64,000 bases of DNA from Halorussus halophilus (GCF_008831545.1 NZ_CP044523.1:2790001-2854000), one strand, 5' to 3'. Numbered from the stretch's first letter, positions 16,885-26,182 are shown. Numbers and translations are program-made. Notes: generated by a model from the letters alone, not told the origin.

Positions 16885-17984
16885 AAGTCGGCATCGTCGT
16901 CTACGTCGACATCGAGACGACCAGCGGCGGCTTCCTCTACGACAGGAAGTTAGTCGAGGCGCTCAGAGAGGCAGGCGACGACGTGCAAGTAGTCGAACTC
17001 CCGTGGCGAAACTATTCTCGCTCGCTCGCGGACAGTTTGCGTTCCAAAGTCGGGCGGCATCTCCCCGAAGACCTCGACGTGCTGGTCGAAGACGAACTCT
17101 GTCATCCCTCGCTGGTCGCTACCGACCCCGACCTGCCAGTCGTCGCGCTGGTTCACCACCTCCGGGCCAGCGAAGCGCGCTCTGGCTGGCGCGAACGACT
17201 CGGCCGACCGGTCGAGCGACGAATCGAACGGCGCTACCTCCAGCGAGTAGATGCTGCAATCTACGCCAGCGACGCGACTCGTCGAGCGGCAGAACGCCTC
17301 GCAAGATGGAGACCCGACGAAGCTCCGCCCACCATCGTCGCCCGTCCCGCTGGCGACCGATTCGACCCCAAAATCGGCGACGTCGAGCGGGCTATCGCGG
17401 AGCGGACTGACCGCGACCCGTTCCGAGTTCTCTTCGTCGGCGCGCTCGTTCCCCGGAAAGGACTGCACACGCTTCTCGACGGACTCCGAGGAGTCGCGGG
17501 CGACTGGCAACTGACTGTCGTCGGCGAGCAGAAAGACGAGAGTTACTTCGCACGCGTGCGCGAGCAGGTGCGTGCGAACGACCTCTCCGAGCGCGTCACG
17601 TTTCGCGGGCGACTCGGCGACGACGCGCTCGCCGAAGCGTTCGCCAGAAGTCACCTGCTCGCGGTTCCCTCGACGTACGAGGGGTTCGGCATCGTCTACG
17701 CGGAGGGAATGAGCTTCGGACTGCCCGCACTGGCGACGACCGAAGGCGGTGCGACTGAGTTGGTGACCCACGGAGAAGACGGATTCCTCGTCGCTCCCGA
17801 GAGTCCCGGTGCCGTCGCCGAGGCAGTCCGGGAGCTGCTCCGGAATCGCGAGCGACTGCGAGAGATGAGCCTCGCCGCACGGCGACGTTACGAAGCCCAT
17901 CCGGGGTGGAACGAGACGATGGCCGAAATTCGCGGGTTTCTACAACAAGTCGCCGACACCGACCAGCGGGAGGTCCCCGCGTGA
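16881..17984 (+). CDS. GT4-family glycosyltransferase in the PTPS operon
   Basis: A 367-residue GT-B glycosyltransferase. The N-terminal half binds the acceptor; the C-terminal half shows VLFVGALVPRKGLHTLL, VPSTYEGFGIVYAEGMSFG (the EX7E motif that contacts the donor phosphate) and TTEGGATELV. No signal peptide or membrane segment is seen, so it acts in the cytosol. It overlaps the PTPS-like gene by ATGA and the methyltransferase gene by GTGA, so it is translationally coupled to both. An acceptor made by the PTPS-like protein and dehydrogenase is a reasonable inference, not shown. Confidence 0.88.
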   Translation: MKVGIVVYVDIETTSGGFLYDRKLVEALREAGDDVQVVELPWRNYSRSLADSLRSKVGRHLPEDLDVLVEDELCHPSLVATDPDLPVVALVHHLRASEARSGWRERLGRPVERRIERRYLQRVDAAIYASDATRRAAERLARWRPDEAPPTIVARPAGDRFDPKIGDVERAIAERTDRDPFRVLFVGALVPRKGLHTLLDGLRGVAGDWQLTVVGEQKDESYFARVREQVRANDLSERVTFRGRLGDDALAEAFARSHLLAVPSTYEGFGIVYAEGMSFGLPALATTEGGATELVTHGEDGFLVAPESPGAVAEAVRELLRNRERLREMSLAARRRYEAHPGWNETMAEIRGFLQQVADTDQREVPA

Positions 17985-18871
17985 ACTTCCAGCGCTACCT
18001 CTCGGCCAAACGGACCGTTGACGACCGGGCACTGAATCGACGCGTCGAAGGCCGACTCGCCGCAGAGCTCTCGGGACGAGAGTCCCTCTGCGCCTTCGAA
18101 GTCGGCTGTGGAATCGGCACGACAATCGAGCGACTGCTTACTGAAGCGTGGCTTCCCGACGAAGTGCGCTACACTGCAATCGACCGCCGGGAAGCCAACG
18201 TCGCCATAGCGCGAAAGCGACTTCCAGAACGCGCCGCCGCGCAGGGGTACGCAGTTGGCGAGCGCGACGAAAAGCTGGTGTTCTCCCGAGGGAAGCGGCA
18301 GGTCAGCGTCGAGTTCGTGGTCGGCGACGCCTTCGACGTGCTTGCCGAATCTCGTGCTGGGAGCGTAGACCTGGTAGTCGCCCAGTCGTTCGCGGACCTC
18401 GTGGGTCCGCTCGACGCACTCGGGGCGTTCCGAAACGCGCTCGCTTCGGGCGGCGTGGCGTACCTGCCGCTCACCTTCGACGGCGAGACGGCGTTCGAAC
18501 CGGTGGCCGACAGGGAGTTCGAGCGTCGTCTCGTTCGGACGTTCCACGACCATCTGGACGAGTCGGGCGACAGTCGAGCGGGACGACACCTGCTGAGTTC
18601 GGTGTCCGAGAATGGCGAAGTTCTCGCGGTGGGAAGTTCCGACTGGGTGGTTCGCCCCGGCAAGAAGAAGGGCAAGGGAGGAGCGTCGGTGTATCCCGCG
18701 GACGAAGCGTACTTCCTGCACTGCATCGTGTCGATGGTCTCGGGGGCAGTCGAGAAGGAGGGGACGGTTCGGTCGGAGCAAGTCGAGCAGTGGCGAAAAG
18801 AGCGAGAGTCCCAAATTTCAGCAGGTGAGTTAGTCTACGTCGCACATCAGCTAGACTTACTCGTCCGGTGA
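17981..18871 (+). CDS. SAM-dependent methyltransferase in the PTPS operon
   Basis: A class I methyltransferase of 296 residues. The SAM motif FEVGCGIGTTIERLL lies near residues 35-50, the acidic ribose-binding motif follows (YTAIDRREANVAIARKRL), then VEFVVGDAFDVL and VDLVVAQSFADL. The C-terminal region (SSDWVVRPGKKKGKGG, then DEAYFLHCIVSM) is unlike common methyltransferases and may hold the acceptor. I chose the GTG that overlaps the upstream stop codon; an ORF extension upstream is in the wrong context. It is the last gene of the four-gene operon. Confidence 0.85.
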   Translation: MNFQRYLSAKRTVDDRALNRRVEGRLAAELSGRESLCAFEVGCGIGTTIERLLTEAWLPDEVRYTAIDRREANVAIARKRLPERAAAQGYAVGERDEKLVFSRGKRQVSVEFVVGDAFDVLAESRAGSVDLVVAQSFADLVGPLDALGAFRNALASGGVAYLPLTFDGETAFEPVADREFERRLVRTFHDHLDESGDSRAGRHLLSSVSENGEVLAVGSSDWVVRPGKKKGKGGASVYPADEAYFLHCIVSMVSGAVEKEGTVRSEQVEQWRKERESQISAGELVYVAHQLDLLVR

Positions 18872-19183
18872 ACGAGGCCGCCCCCTGCATTTTGTATAGC
18901 ACTAAGTAGTTTACTGCGTCTGAGCGGGAGAGCCACCTGCGGAGGTAAAACGCAGGACAGCGGTTGCAACTGCTGCCCGAGGCCATCATTCGGACTACCA
19001 ACCCGTATTCGAGTCGCGATAGTCGCTGTGCTTCGCGCGCCGGAAAACTGGCTTCGCTCGTCCACGCCCCGCAATCCGCCTGTTCCGCGACTCCGTCGCT
19101 CCGCTACGAGAGCCTCACTCGCTTCGCTCGTTCGCCTCTCGCAATCCGAAGCCCATTTACCCCATCCCTGCTTGGCCGCACGT
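18872..19183. other. Intergenic region with GAGCGAAGCGAG-type palindromic repeats
   Basis: No gene is seen. It contains an AT-rich stretch after the operon (gtatagcactaagtagttta, possibly a terminator or promoter) and two copies of the dispersed repeat (ggcttcgctcgtccacg near 19051 and cactcgcttcgctcgttcgcc near 19122). Confidence 0.55.
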
Positions 19184-20029
19184 ATGAGAGTTGGAGCGCA
19201 CGAATCTATCGCTGGTGGCGTGTTCAACGCCGTCGAGGCACAGGTGGAGGACGGCGGTAACTGTGGGCAGATTTTCACCCACTCGCCGCAAGTCTGGCAG
19301 GACCCGAACATCGACGACGACGAAGCAGCACAGTTCAAAACGCTGTCCGACGACAACGACGTCGGGCCGTGGGTCATCCACTCGTCGTACCTCGTCAACC
19401 TCTGCACGCCGAAGGACGGCCTCCGCGAGAAATCCATCGACAGCATGCAGAAGGAAGTCGATGCCGCGGACAAACTCGATATTCCCTACGTGAACGTCCA
19501 CCTCGGCGCGCACACTGGCGCGGGCGTCGAAGGCGGCCTCGACAACGCCGTCTCGGCACTGAACGAACTGGACGTTCCCGAGGGCGTCACGGTCCTCATC
19601 GAGAGCGACGCCGGGTCGGGCACGAAACTCGGCGGCGACTTCGAGCATCTGGACTACGTCCTCTCTGAGAGCGAGCAGGACCTCGAAGTTTGCGTCGATA
19701 CGGCCCACGCGTTCGCGGCGGGCTACGACCTCTCCAGCGCGGACGCAGTCGATTCGACGGTCGCGGAGTTCGACGAGGTAGTCGGTCTCGAAAATCTGGC
19801 CTGCGTCCACCTCAACGACTCTAAGCACGAGTGTGGCACGAACAAGGACGAACACGCCCACATCGGCGAGGGTCTCATCGGCGAGGAGGGCATGTCGGCG
19901 TTCGTCAACCATCCGGACCTCGCGGACGTGCCGCTCGTGTTGGAGACGCCCCACGAAGACGGGCGTGGATTCGCCTGGAACATCCAGAAGGTGAGGGAGT
20001 TGCGAGACGCGAACGAACGGAGTGAGTGA
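19184..20029 (+). CDS. nfo: Endonuclease IV (AP endonuclease)
   Basis: A trinuclear-zinc TIM-barrel enzyme that cuts DNA 5' of abasic sites in base excision repair. Metal ligands are visible in order: GAHESIAGG at the N-terminus, HSSYLVNL near residue 67, VHLGAH near 105, ESDAG near 145, [13 protein letters not shown] near 180, HLNDSK near 214, EHAHIGEG near 228 and ETP near 259. The ATG giving MRVGAHE is the family start; the longer ORF upstream is repeat sequence. The C-terminus (DANERSE) is encoded by one of the dispersed GAGCG/GGAGTGAG repeats, so the last residues may be a repeat-derived tail. Its 281 residues are normal. Confidence 0.95.
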   Translation: MRVGAHESIAGGVFNAVEAQVEDGGNCGQIFTHSPQVWQDPNIDDDEAAQFKTLSDDNDVGPWVIHSSYLVNLCTPKDGLREKSIDSMQKEVDAADKLDIPYVNVHLGAHTGAGVEGGLDNAVSALNELDVPEGVTVLIESDAGSGTKLGGDFEHLDYVLSESEQDLEVCVDTAHAFAAGYDLSSADAVDSTVAEFDEVVGLENLACVHLNDSKHECGTNKDEHAHIGEGLIGEEGMSAFVNHPDLADVPLVLETPHEDGRGFAWNIQKVRELRDANERSE

Positions 20030-20587
20030 GGGTCTCGATTCGGAACGGCGAAGCCGTGGAGAGTTGCGAGGTAGCGAGGCGTGAACGAGCGAAGCGAGTG
20101 AAGGCCTCGATAATACGAACGGGGAACCGCGAAATTCCAGCGGACTTTCGCAACGTGACCCGTGAGTAGCGATGCCTGAGCGAACGGAGTGAGCGAAGGA
20201 TTGGAAGAGACGATTTATTTTTTCGGCGAAACCGCGAAACCACCTGTGCCGCGAGAGACGAATCCCGTAGTATAAAATAATTGTCTAGAAGCCACAGATG
20301 TATCCCTATGTGACTATAATCGTAACACACGGAACCACGATCACACACTGCGCGCTCGCTCGACTGACAGAAGAGGCCAGTTCTGTCGCTTGGGCGGTGT
20401 CGAGCAGTTCATCCGCGCGTTCGATGCGCGGAGCGCGTCACACAGTTCCCACGCGTTCTGCATCATCAACTACAATCTATGTCATCTATCGAGATATTAT
20501 CGCGGAGCACGAGTGATGCTACTCAATCTGGCCGTGCAGTGGGACAGTTCGACAGTCGAATCGCTCTCGGACTGCGGGGCAATCACG
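20030..20587. other. Intergenic region with dispersed palindromic repeats and an AT-rich promoter zone
   Basis: No credible gene. Repeats of the GAACGAGCGAAGCGAGTG type lie at about 20080-20102 and 20175-20200. The stretch 20215-20310 is AT-rich (tttattttttcgg, gtataaaataattg) and could carry the promoter and terminator elements for the flanking genes. An ATG at 20516 could extend the next gene by 24 residues. Confidence 0.5.
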
Positions 20588-21235
20588 ATGAGTAGCGTCG
20601 CCGCGGACATCACTATCCCGGCCGACTCGTTCCAACTGGGCCGGGTCGTGGCGGGGACCGACTACCGCATCGAACTCACGCAGTTCGTGCCGACCGGAAG
20701 TACGTTCGTCCCCTACTTCTGGGCGGACGCACCCGACTTAGCGGCGTTCGAAGACGCAGTAGAGAACGAAGACCGCGTGGCAAGCCTCGAACGGGTGGAC
20801 GTCGGGACGAGCGGGACGCTCTATCGAATCGAGTGGGAGACGGAGATAGATGGCTTGCTCAAGGAGATCGACGACCAAGACCTACACATCAAGGAAGCGA
20901 TGGGGACCGAGGAGACGTGGCGGTTCGAACTGCGAGGACGGGACCACGAGACGCTCTCGTCGTTCCAGCAGTTCCTCAACGAGTGCGACGTGCCGAACAC
21001 CGTCGAGCGAGTGTGGAACCCGAACGAGTCGCGGAACAACCCCTACGGCATGACGGCCAAACAGCGCGAAGCACTGGAGTTGGCGTTCGAGGAGGGATAC
21101 TTCGCCGTCCCCCGCGAAACGTCGCTGTCGGAACTCGCAGAGAAGATGGGCATCACGCGCCAGTCGTTCTCCCGGCGAATCGCACGGGGAGTCAACACAC
21201 TCCTCTCGAACTCGATAATGGCAGAAAGTAAATAA
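20588..21235 (+). CDS. Bacterio-opsin-activator-type HTH regulator
   Basis: A 215-residue regulator with an N-terminal sensor domain of the kind found in Bat-like proteins (FQLGRVVAGTDYRIELTQFVP, about residues 10-150) and a C-terminal HTH_10 domain (MTAKQREALELAFEEGYFAVPRE, then KMGITRQSFSRRIARG). The start giving MSSVAADITIPADSFQLG matches the usual family beginning. A small operon of unknown Zn-finger genes follows on the same strand and may be related. Confidence 0.82.
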   Translation: MSSVAADITIPADSFQLGRVVAGTDYRIELTQFVPTGSTFVPYFWADAPDLAAFEDAVENEDRVASLERVDVGTSGTLYRIEWETEIDGLLKEIDDQDLHIKEAMGTEETWRFELRGRDHETLSSFQQFLNECDVPNTVERVWNPNESRNNPYGMTAKQREALELAFEEGYFAVPRETSLSELAEKMGITRQSFSRRIARGVNTLLSNSIMAESK

Positions 21236-21360
21236 GAGAGGTTTGAATTATCGAATCACCGATGAGGCGACGACTTCGGCATACATACGACGGCCTACTT
21301 ATACGACGTTCGCTTGCACCCCGATGGCTTACTTAGTTATGTCAACTACTACTTACACAT

Positions 21361-21459
21361 ATGACGGCGGAATTGATAGACGAACTCCACAAGTCCACTA
21401 CTGCTGACGCTCCGTTCGGTACCCCTGAGAGTGGACCAACACGACGTAGGTCTACATGA
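21361..21459 (+). CDS. Possible 32-residue small protein upstream of a zinc-finger gene
   Basis: A short ORF begins with ATG about 27 bases downstream of a TATA-like element (gcttacttag), and its stop overlaps the next start (ATGA). The peptide begins MTAELIDELHKSTTADAPFG and ends in a basic tail RRRST. Leaderless spacing and overlap suggest a translated leader or small protein, but nothing else supports it. Confidence 0.4.
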   Translation: MTAELIDELHKSTTADAPFGTPESGPTRRRST

Positions 21460-21749
21460 GCCAGACGAAACAGTTCCGACTGGACTGCGAGTTCTGTGAT
21501 TCGACCATCGAAGCACCGACCAGCGAGACGTTGAAAGAGCGAGGAGAGAGCCACCTCGATACGAACCACCGCGACACGCTCGAAGCGAAACTCATCGACC
21601 AGTTCGGCGGCGAAAGCTGTCGAAACGGTTGCGGGTACGTCTTCTCCACCGAGGAGTGGAACGGGTTCGACTGCGAGAAGTGTGGCCACGACAACTTCTC
21701 GCAGTTCGTTCGCCAGTATCTCTACTGGCAAATCGAAGAGTCACAGTAA
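21456..21749 (+). CDS. Zinc-finger hypothetical protein (97 aa)
   Basis: A small protein with two metal-binding units: CEFCDSTIE near residue 11, with His in ESHLDTNHRD possibly completing a C2H2 site, and CRNGCGYVF...CEKCGHDN near residues 55-80, a zinc ribbon. It may bind nucleic acid or partners. It appears to be coupled to the 32-residue ORF upstream. No family name is known to me. Confidence 0.7.
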   Translation: MSQTKQFRLDCEFCDSTIEAPTSETLKERGESHLDTNHRDTLEAKLIDQFGGESCRNGCGYVFSTEEWNGFDCEKCGHDNFSQFVRQYLYWQIEESQ

Positions 21750-21763
21750 GCAACCGACTCGAC

Positions 21764-22507
21764 TTACTCTTTAGACACCACACGCCCTCGAACGCAGAGT
21801 ACCTGCGGCGAGCGCATCGCGGCCCGATATCGGTCGGGAGAGTGTGTTCTGAACGATTCGCGTGGTTTCGGTTCCTCGAACGACTCCAGTCGGAACGCCG
21901 ATTCGAGTAGCGGTCCGACTATCCCGCTCATCGGCCGGTAGTAGGCCGGAATCTCGGCACCCGGCCACTGCACCACGATGCGCTGGGTCGCGTAGTGGTT
22001 CGTGATGTCTCTGGTCTCGCGTAGGTACTGGGGGTGAATCACGGTGAACGCGAGCGTTCCGCGCTCGGTGAGTACTCGATGGAACTCATCGAAGACCGGC
22101 GACCACGCTTCGAGATGGCCCAGCATCAGGTGACTGAACACCAGGTCGAAGCTGTCAGCCTCGAAGTCGAGCGGGTCAGACACGTCTGCGTGGCGAAAGT
22201 CGGCTTCGTCGCCGAATCGCTCCCGAGCGGTTTCGATTGCCCGTTCGCTGGCGTCGATGCCGACGACTGTCGCGCCGTTTTCGAGGAACCACTCGACGTG
22301 GTCGCCGCGCCCGCAACCGGCGATGAGTACCTCGTCGCCGGTCACGTCGGGAAGCATCGCTCTTGTCGCGGGCCACGAGTAGTGTTCCTGAAAGAAGCTG
22401 TCGCCCCACGGACTCCCCTGCCTGTCGAGGTCTTCGTCTGCCCGTTCTGCTAAGCTGTCGTACCCTGTCGAAGTATCGGTTCGGGGCGTCTCGTCGCGTT
22501 CTGTCAT
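21764..22507 (-). CDS. Class I SAM-dependent methyltransferase
   Basis: A 247-residue methyltransferase of the Methyltransf_11 type. SAM motif VLIAGCGRGDHVEWFL near residue 60, acidic motif VVGIDASERAIETAR, then ADFRHADVSDPL and FDLVFSHLMLGHL. The C-terminal half (AFTVIHPQYLRE, PAYYRPMSGIVGPLL) resembles small-molecule methyltransferases with a substrate-binding lid. The substrate is unknown. It converges on the zinc-finger gene. Confidence 0.85.
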   Translation of the reverse strand: MTERDETPRTDTSTGYDSLAERADEDLDRQGSPWGDSFFQEHYSWPATRAMLPDVTGDEVLIAGCGRGDHVEWFLENGATVVGIDASERAIETARERFGDEADFRHADVSDPLDFEADSFDLVFSHLMLGHLEAWSPVFDEFHRVLTERGTLAFTVIHPQYLRETRDITNHYATQRIVVQWPGAEIPAYYRPMSGIVGPLLESAFRLESFEEPKPRESFRTHSPDRYRAAMRSPQVLCVRGRVVSKE

Positions 22508-22624
22508 GGCGACTACTCGAACGCCAGTCGATACTGCGAGGCGACTGATATACTTTCTCGGCGACCGACCTTCTGGCGCGTTGCTCCCACGGAGCTTTTG
22601 TCACGTCAGCGCAAAGTCTCTCGT

Positions 22625-22795
22625 ATGCGCTCACGTTCAACACTGTTGACCCTCCTCGCCGTGGTCTGCTTCGTCGCTGGAGTCGTCGCCTACACGGTGT
22701 TCGACATTCGGTTCGGCTCGGGCGGAAACTCGTGGACGACTGCCATGGCGGTAATAGCCATCCTCGCCGCAGTCGTGACGACGCTCCGCGATTAG
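22625..22795 (+). CDS. Two-helix membrane protein (56 aa)
   Basis: A very small protein with two hydrophobic helices (LLTLLAVVCFVAGVVAYTVF and AMAVIAILAAVVTTL) joined by a Gly-rich loop. The ATG gives MRSRSTLL, a basic cytosolic start. The function is unknown. It converges on azlD with a four-base overlap of the 3' ends. Confidence 0.6.
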   Translation: MRSRSTLLTLLAVVCFVAGVVAYTVFDIRFGSGGNSWTTAMAVIAILAAVVTTLRD

Positions 22796-23133
22796 AAGAA
22801 GAATTCTAACAACCAGAGCGCGCCCATCCCTGCGACAAGCGTCGCTAAAATGTTCTCCGTTCGCCACGCGACGAGCGCCGCGAGCGTGCCAGCGAACAGT
22901 TTCGTATTGCCCAGCGAGAGCGCCAGCGTACTGTCGGCGAAGACGATGTCCGGAACGACGAGCGCCGAGAGGACCGCCGCGGGGACGAAACGGAGCGCCC
23001 GCTCGACTCGCTCGGGGACCTCGTCGAGCAGGCCGAACAGCGCGATGAACGACAGGCGAATCAGGTACGTCCCGACGCCAGCGGCGACGATGAGCAGCCA
23101 CAGCGTCGTGGCGTCGAAGGTCGTCTCGGCCAT
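22792..23133 (-). CDS. azlD: AzlD-family branched-chain amino acid exporter small subunit
   Basis: A 113-residue protein with four predicted helices. It carries the AzlD features of an N-terminal GVGTYLIRLSFIALF, central RALRFVPAAVLSALVVPDI and a terminal ILATLVAGMGALWLL. AzlC and AzlD together export branched-chain amino acids or analogues. Its start codon overlaps the azlC stop (ATGA), so the pair is translationally coupled. Confidence 0.9.
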   Translation of the reverse strand: MAETTFDATTLWLLIVAAGVGTYLIRLSFIALFGLLDEVPERVERALRFVPAAVLSALVVPDIVFADSTLALSLGNTKLFAGTLAALVAWRTENILATLVAGMGALWLLEFFF

Positions 23134-23879
23134 CAGTGACCGCCCTCCGCGTCGTTCGTCGTCTCGTTCGTTTCGTTCGTCTCGTCCGTCGCTTTCTCCC
23201 CTGCGACTTCCTCGACCACCAAGCCGGCCGCGATACCGACGACTGCGGCGGTGACGAGTCCGAGGTTGTACGGGAGTCCGTGCGCGACGACGGCAGCGGT
23301 CCCGCCGACGACTGCCGCGGCCCCCGTCGAACGGTCGGTGACGGCCGGGACGAGGACCGCCAGAAAGACCAGCGGCACCGCGAATTCGAGGTGCCAGCCA
23401 GCGGGTAGTTGCGCTCCGAGGACGATTCCAGCAATCGTCGCGGCCTGCCACGTCACCCAGAGCGGGATTCCCACGCCGAGGTAGTACCAGCGGCGACTGG
23501 TCTCGGGGTCGTTCTCGAACTCCAGCAACGAGACGGCGTACGCCTGGTCGGTCAGGAAGTACGAGAGCGCGGCCTTCCAGCGCGGCGACTCTGACTCGAA
23601 GTACGGCGCGATAGACGCGCTGTACATGACCATCCGGAGGTTGACGACGAAGACGGTCAAGACGACCACGACGACTGGCGCGCTCCGACCGACGAGTTCG
23701 ATGGCCGCGAGTTGGGACGCCCCGGCGAAGATGATGACCGACATGGCGAGCGCCTGCACCGCAGGGATACCGACGCCGACCGCGGCGACGCCCGCGACCA
23801 TCCCGAACGGGACGACCCCCAGCAGAATCGGCGCGGCGACGCGGACGCCCGAGAGAAAGTCTGCTCGTGGTGACGACAC
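23133..23879 (-). CDS. azlC: AzlC-family branched-chain amino acid exporter large subunit
   Basis: A membrane protein with about seven helices. Family motifs include GVVPFGMVAGVAAV, FAGASQLAAIELVG and LRMVMYSASIAPYF near the middle, then FLTDQAYAVSL. The C-terminal tail is a Thr/Asn/Glu repeat (DETNETNETTND) before the overlap with azlD. I used the GTG that gives VSSPRADFLSG (248 residues); the longer ORF upstream has no hydrophobic or family sequence. Confidence 0.9.
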   Translation of the reverse strand: MSSPRADFLSGVRVAAPILLGVVPFGMVAGVAAVGVGIPAVQALAMSVIIFAGASQLAAIELVGRSAPVVVVVLTVFVVNLRMVMYSASIAPYFESESPRWKAALSYFLTDQAYAVSLLEFENDPETSRRWYYLGVGIPLWVTWQAATIAGIVLGAQLPAGWHLEFAVPLVFLAVLVPAVTDRSTGAAAVVGGTAAVVAHGLPYNLGLVTAAVVGIAAGLVVEEVAGEKATDETNETNETTNDAEGGH

Positions 23880-24003
23880 AGATGAACCTTCTCGCTGTAG
23901 AGTGTAGCACTGTCGGTTCCCCCGCTCGATTGCCGTGTTTCGGCCGACGGACCCAGACCGCCCCGCTTTTCTCGTCCCCGTTCGAAACAACGAGACGATT
24001 CAC

Positions 24004-24807
24004 GTGCGCCAGTTCTCCGCCGACTACCTCCGGAACACCCGCCGCGGGATGTGGGACGACCGGGCCGCGCTCGCCGACCTCGAACTCGACTCGCGCGAGC
24101 GCGTGCTGGACGTCGGCTGTGGCACCGGCGAACTCTCGGGGGTACTGGCCGAGGAGACGCCCGGCGAAGTCGTGGGCACCGACGCCGACGGAGAACTACT
24201 GAGCGTGGCACAGCAGGTCGTTCCGGTGGTCGCTGGAGACGCGACCCGCCTCCCCTTCTCCGACGACAGCTTCGACCTCGTGGTCTGTCAAGCACTGCTC
24301 ATCAACCTGCCGGACCCGGTCGCGGCAGTCAAGGAGTTCCGCCGCGTGTCCGCGGACCTCGTTGCGGCGGTCGAACCCGACAACTCGGCGGTGTCGGTCG
24401 AATCGACGGTCGATAGCGAGGGAGCACTGGCGGCCCGCGCACGGGAGGCGTATCTGGAGGGCGTCCCGACAGACGTGACACTCGGTGGAGAGGGGACCCG
24501 CGAGGTGTTCGAGCAAGCGGGGCTCTCGAACGTCTCGACGCGCACGCACTACCACACCCGAACTATCGAACCGCCCTACGGAGACGCAGACGTACAGGCG
24601 GCCAAGCGGAAGGCCAGCGGCGAGGGACTGGCGAGCGACCGCGAAACGCTCTTGGCCGGTGACCTCGACGTCGAAGGCTACGACGACCTGCGGAGCGACT
24701 GGCGCGAGATGGGTCGGGAGACCATCGAGCAGATGAGTGAAGCGGAGTACAAGCGAGTCGAGGTCGTGCCGTTCTACGTGACTGTCGGTTCTGTCGAGTC
24801 GGCATGA
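24004..24807 (+). CDS. Class I SAM-dependent methyltransferase
   Basis: A methyltransferase of about 267 residues. It starts with a conserved haloarchaeal segment (VRQFSADYLRNTRRGMWDD) and then the SAM motif VLDVGCGTGELSGVL, VVGTDADGELL, VVAGDATRLPF and FDLVVCQALLINL. The start is uncertain: a GTG at 24004 fits the conserved segment, while an in-frame GTG at 23935 would add 23 residues. It is divergent from azlC. The substrate is unknown. Confidence 0.85.
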   Translation: MRQFSADYLRNTRRGMWDDRAALADLELDSRERVLDVGCGTGELSGVLAEETPGEVVGTDADGELLSVAQQVVPVVAGDATRLPFSDDSFDLVVCQALLINLPDPVAAVKEFRRVSADLVAAVEPDNSAVSVESTVDSEGALAARAREAYLEGVPTDVTLGGEGTREVFEQAGLSNVSTRTHYHTRTIEPPYGDADVQAAKRKASGEGLASDRETLLAGDLDVEGYDDLRSDWREMGRETIEQMSEAEYKRVEVVPFYVTVGSVESA

Positions 24808-24882
24808 CTTGTCGAGGTCGTCAACTCGGCGCAACCGAGCGACTCGAAAAAAGCTATCAGGCGAGCGACTATCCTGGAAGAT

Positions 24883-25974
24883 ATGGACCCACGTATCCGC
24901 GACCACGCCGAGATTCTGACCGACCACTCGACGCAGGTCGAGGCGGGCGACAACGTCCTCGTCCGCGCACCGCCCGCCGCCGAGGACCTCGCCGTCGCAG
25001 TCGCCGAAAAGCTAGGGGAAATCGGCGCGAATGCTTCCGTGACGTTATCGAGTACTCGTGCGACACGGGCGTTCGTTCAGGCGGGCGACACCGACGACTT
25101 CGAACTCAACGAACACACCCTCGCGATGATGGAGGAGACGGACGTCGTCATCATCATCAAAGGCGACCGAAACACCGCCGAGATGAGCGACGTCCCGCCA
25201 GCGAAGCACACCGCCTACGCCGAATCCCAGCGACCGATAGTGGACGAGCGCACGAACAAACGCTGGGTCGGTACCCAGTTCCCCGCGTCGGGCGAAGCGC
25301 AGAAGGCAGAGATGAGCACCGAAGCCTACGAGGAGTTCGTCTACGGCGCTGTCAACAAAGACTGGGACGCCCAGCGGGAACACCAGTCCCAGATGGTCGA
25401 GATTCTGGACCCCGCAGACGAAGTCCGCATCGTCTCGGGCGAGACTACCGACCTGACAATGAGTGTCGCCGGGATGAAGACGGCCAACGACTACGGCGAG
25501 AAGAACCTGCCCGGCGGCGAGGTGTTCACCGCGCCGGTTCCGGACTCCGTCGAGGGCGAGGTGCTGTTCGATAAGCCACTCGTCCGTCAAGGCCGAGAAA
25601 TCGAAGACGCGTGGCTTCGGTTCGAAGACGGCGACGTAGTCGAGCACGACGCCGAGAAGAACGAAGACGTGCTGGCCGCAGTGTTGAACACCGACGACGG
25701 CGCGCGCCGTCTCGGCGAACTCGGCATCGGCATGAACCGCGACATCGACCGGTTCACCTACAACATGCTGTTCGACGAGAAGATGGGCGACACCGTCCAC
25801 CTCGCAGTCGGTAGTGCAATTCGGGAGACGGTTCCGGACGGCCAGACGTACAACGAGAGCGCGGTCCACATGGACATGATAGTGGACATGGCGGAGGACT
25901 CCTACATCGAAGTTGACGACGAAATCGTCCAGCGCGACGGCACGTTCCGATTCGAAGACGGATTCGAGGGATAG
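24883..25974 (+). CDS. M29-family aminopeptidase
   Basis: A two-metal aminopeptidase of the AmpS/thermophilic M29 family, removing N-terminal residues from peptides in the cytosol. The N-terminal Rossmann-like domain spans about residues 1-160. Metal and catalytic residues lie in the C-terminal domain, including FDKPLVRQGREIEDAWL, LGELGIGMNRDI, HLAVGSAI and NESAVHMDMIVDM. Its 363 residues match the family (usually about 370-410). T-rich tracts after the stop (ggttttttccagttttta) look like a terminator. Confidence 0.9.
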   Translation: MDPRIRDHAEILTDHSTQVEAGDNVLVRAPPAAEDLAVAVAEKLGEIGANASVTLSSTRATRAFVQAGDTDDFELNEHTLAMMEETDVVIIIKGDRNTAEMSDVPPAKHTAYAESQRPIVDERTNKRWVGTQFPASGEAQKAEMSTEAYEEFVYGAVNKDWDAQREHQSQMVEILDPADEVRIVSGETTDLTMSVAGMKTANDYGEKNLPGGEVFTAPVPDSVEGEVLFDKPLVRQGREIEDAWLRFEDGDVVEHDAEKNEDVLAAVLNTDDGARRLGELGIGMNRDIDRFTYNMLFDEKMGDTVHLAVGSAIRETVPDGQTYNESAVHMDMIVDMAEDSYIEVDDEIVQRDGTFRFEDGFEG

Positions 25975-26182
25975 CGTCGCACCAGTGAACTCGGTGGCAA
26001 CCGTCGGGAACGCACCGGGTTTTTTCCAGTTTTTACCAGTGAGCGAGCGCCCTGCGAAGGTTCAAATACCAGCGCGCGGCCAATCTCGGTCGTGACCTGA
26101 AAACCAGCGCGCGAGTGGTCGAGGCGGGTGTGTTGGGAACCCTCGCGCGAAACGAATCGCTACCTGTTCCAGCCTGTTCGAA
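25975..26182. other. Intergenic region between convergent genes
   Basis: It holds a T-rich probable terminator near 26018-26037 and otherwise no gene. GC-rich segments near 26075-26160 were examined as a possible RNA but do not fold into a tRNA or other known shape. Confidence 0.45.

Noticed and set aside
26060-26180. Possible non-coding RNA downstream of the aminopeptidase gene
   Set aside because: The GC-rich stretch does not fold into a tRNA or other family I can recognise, and no promoter is visible; only the T-rich terminator is supported.
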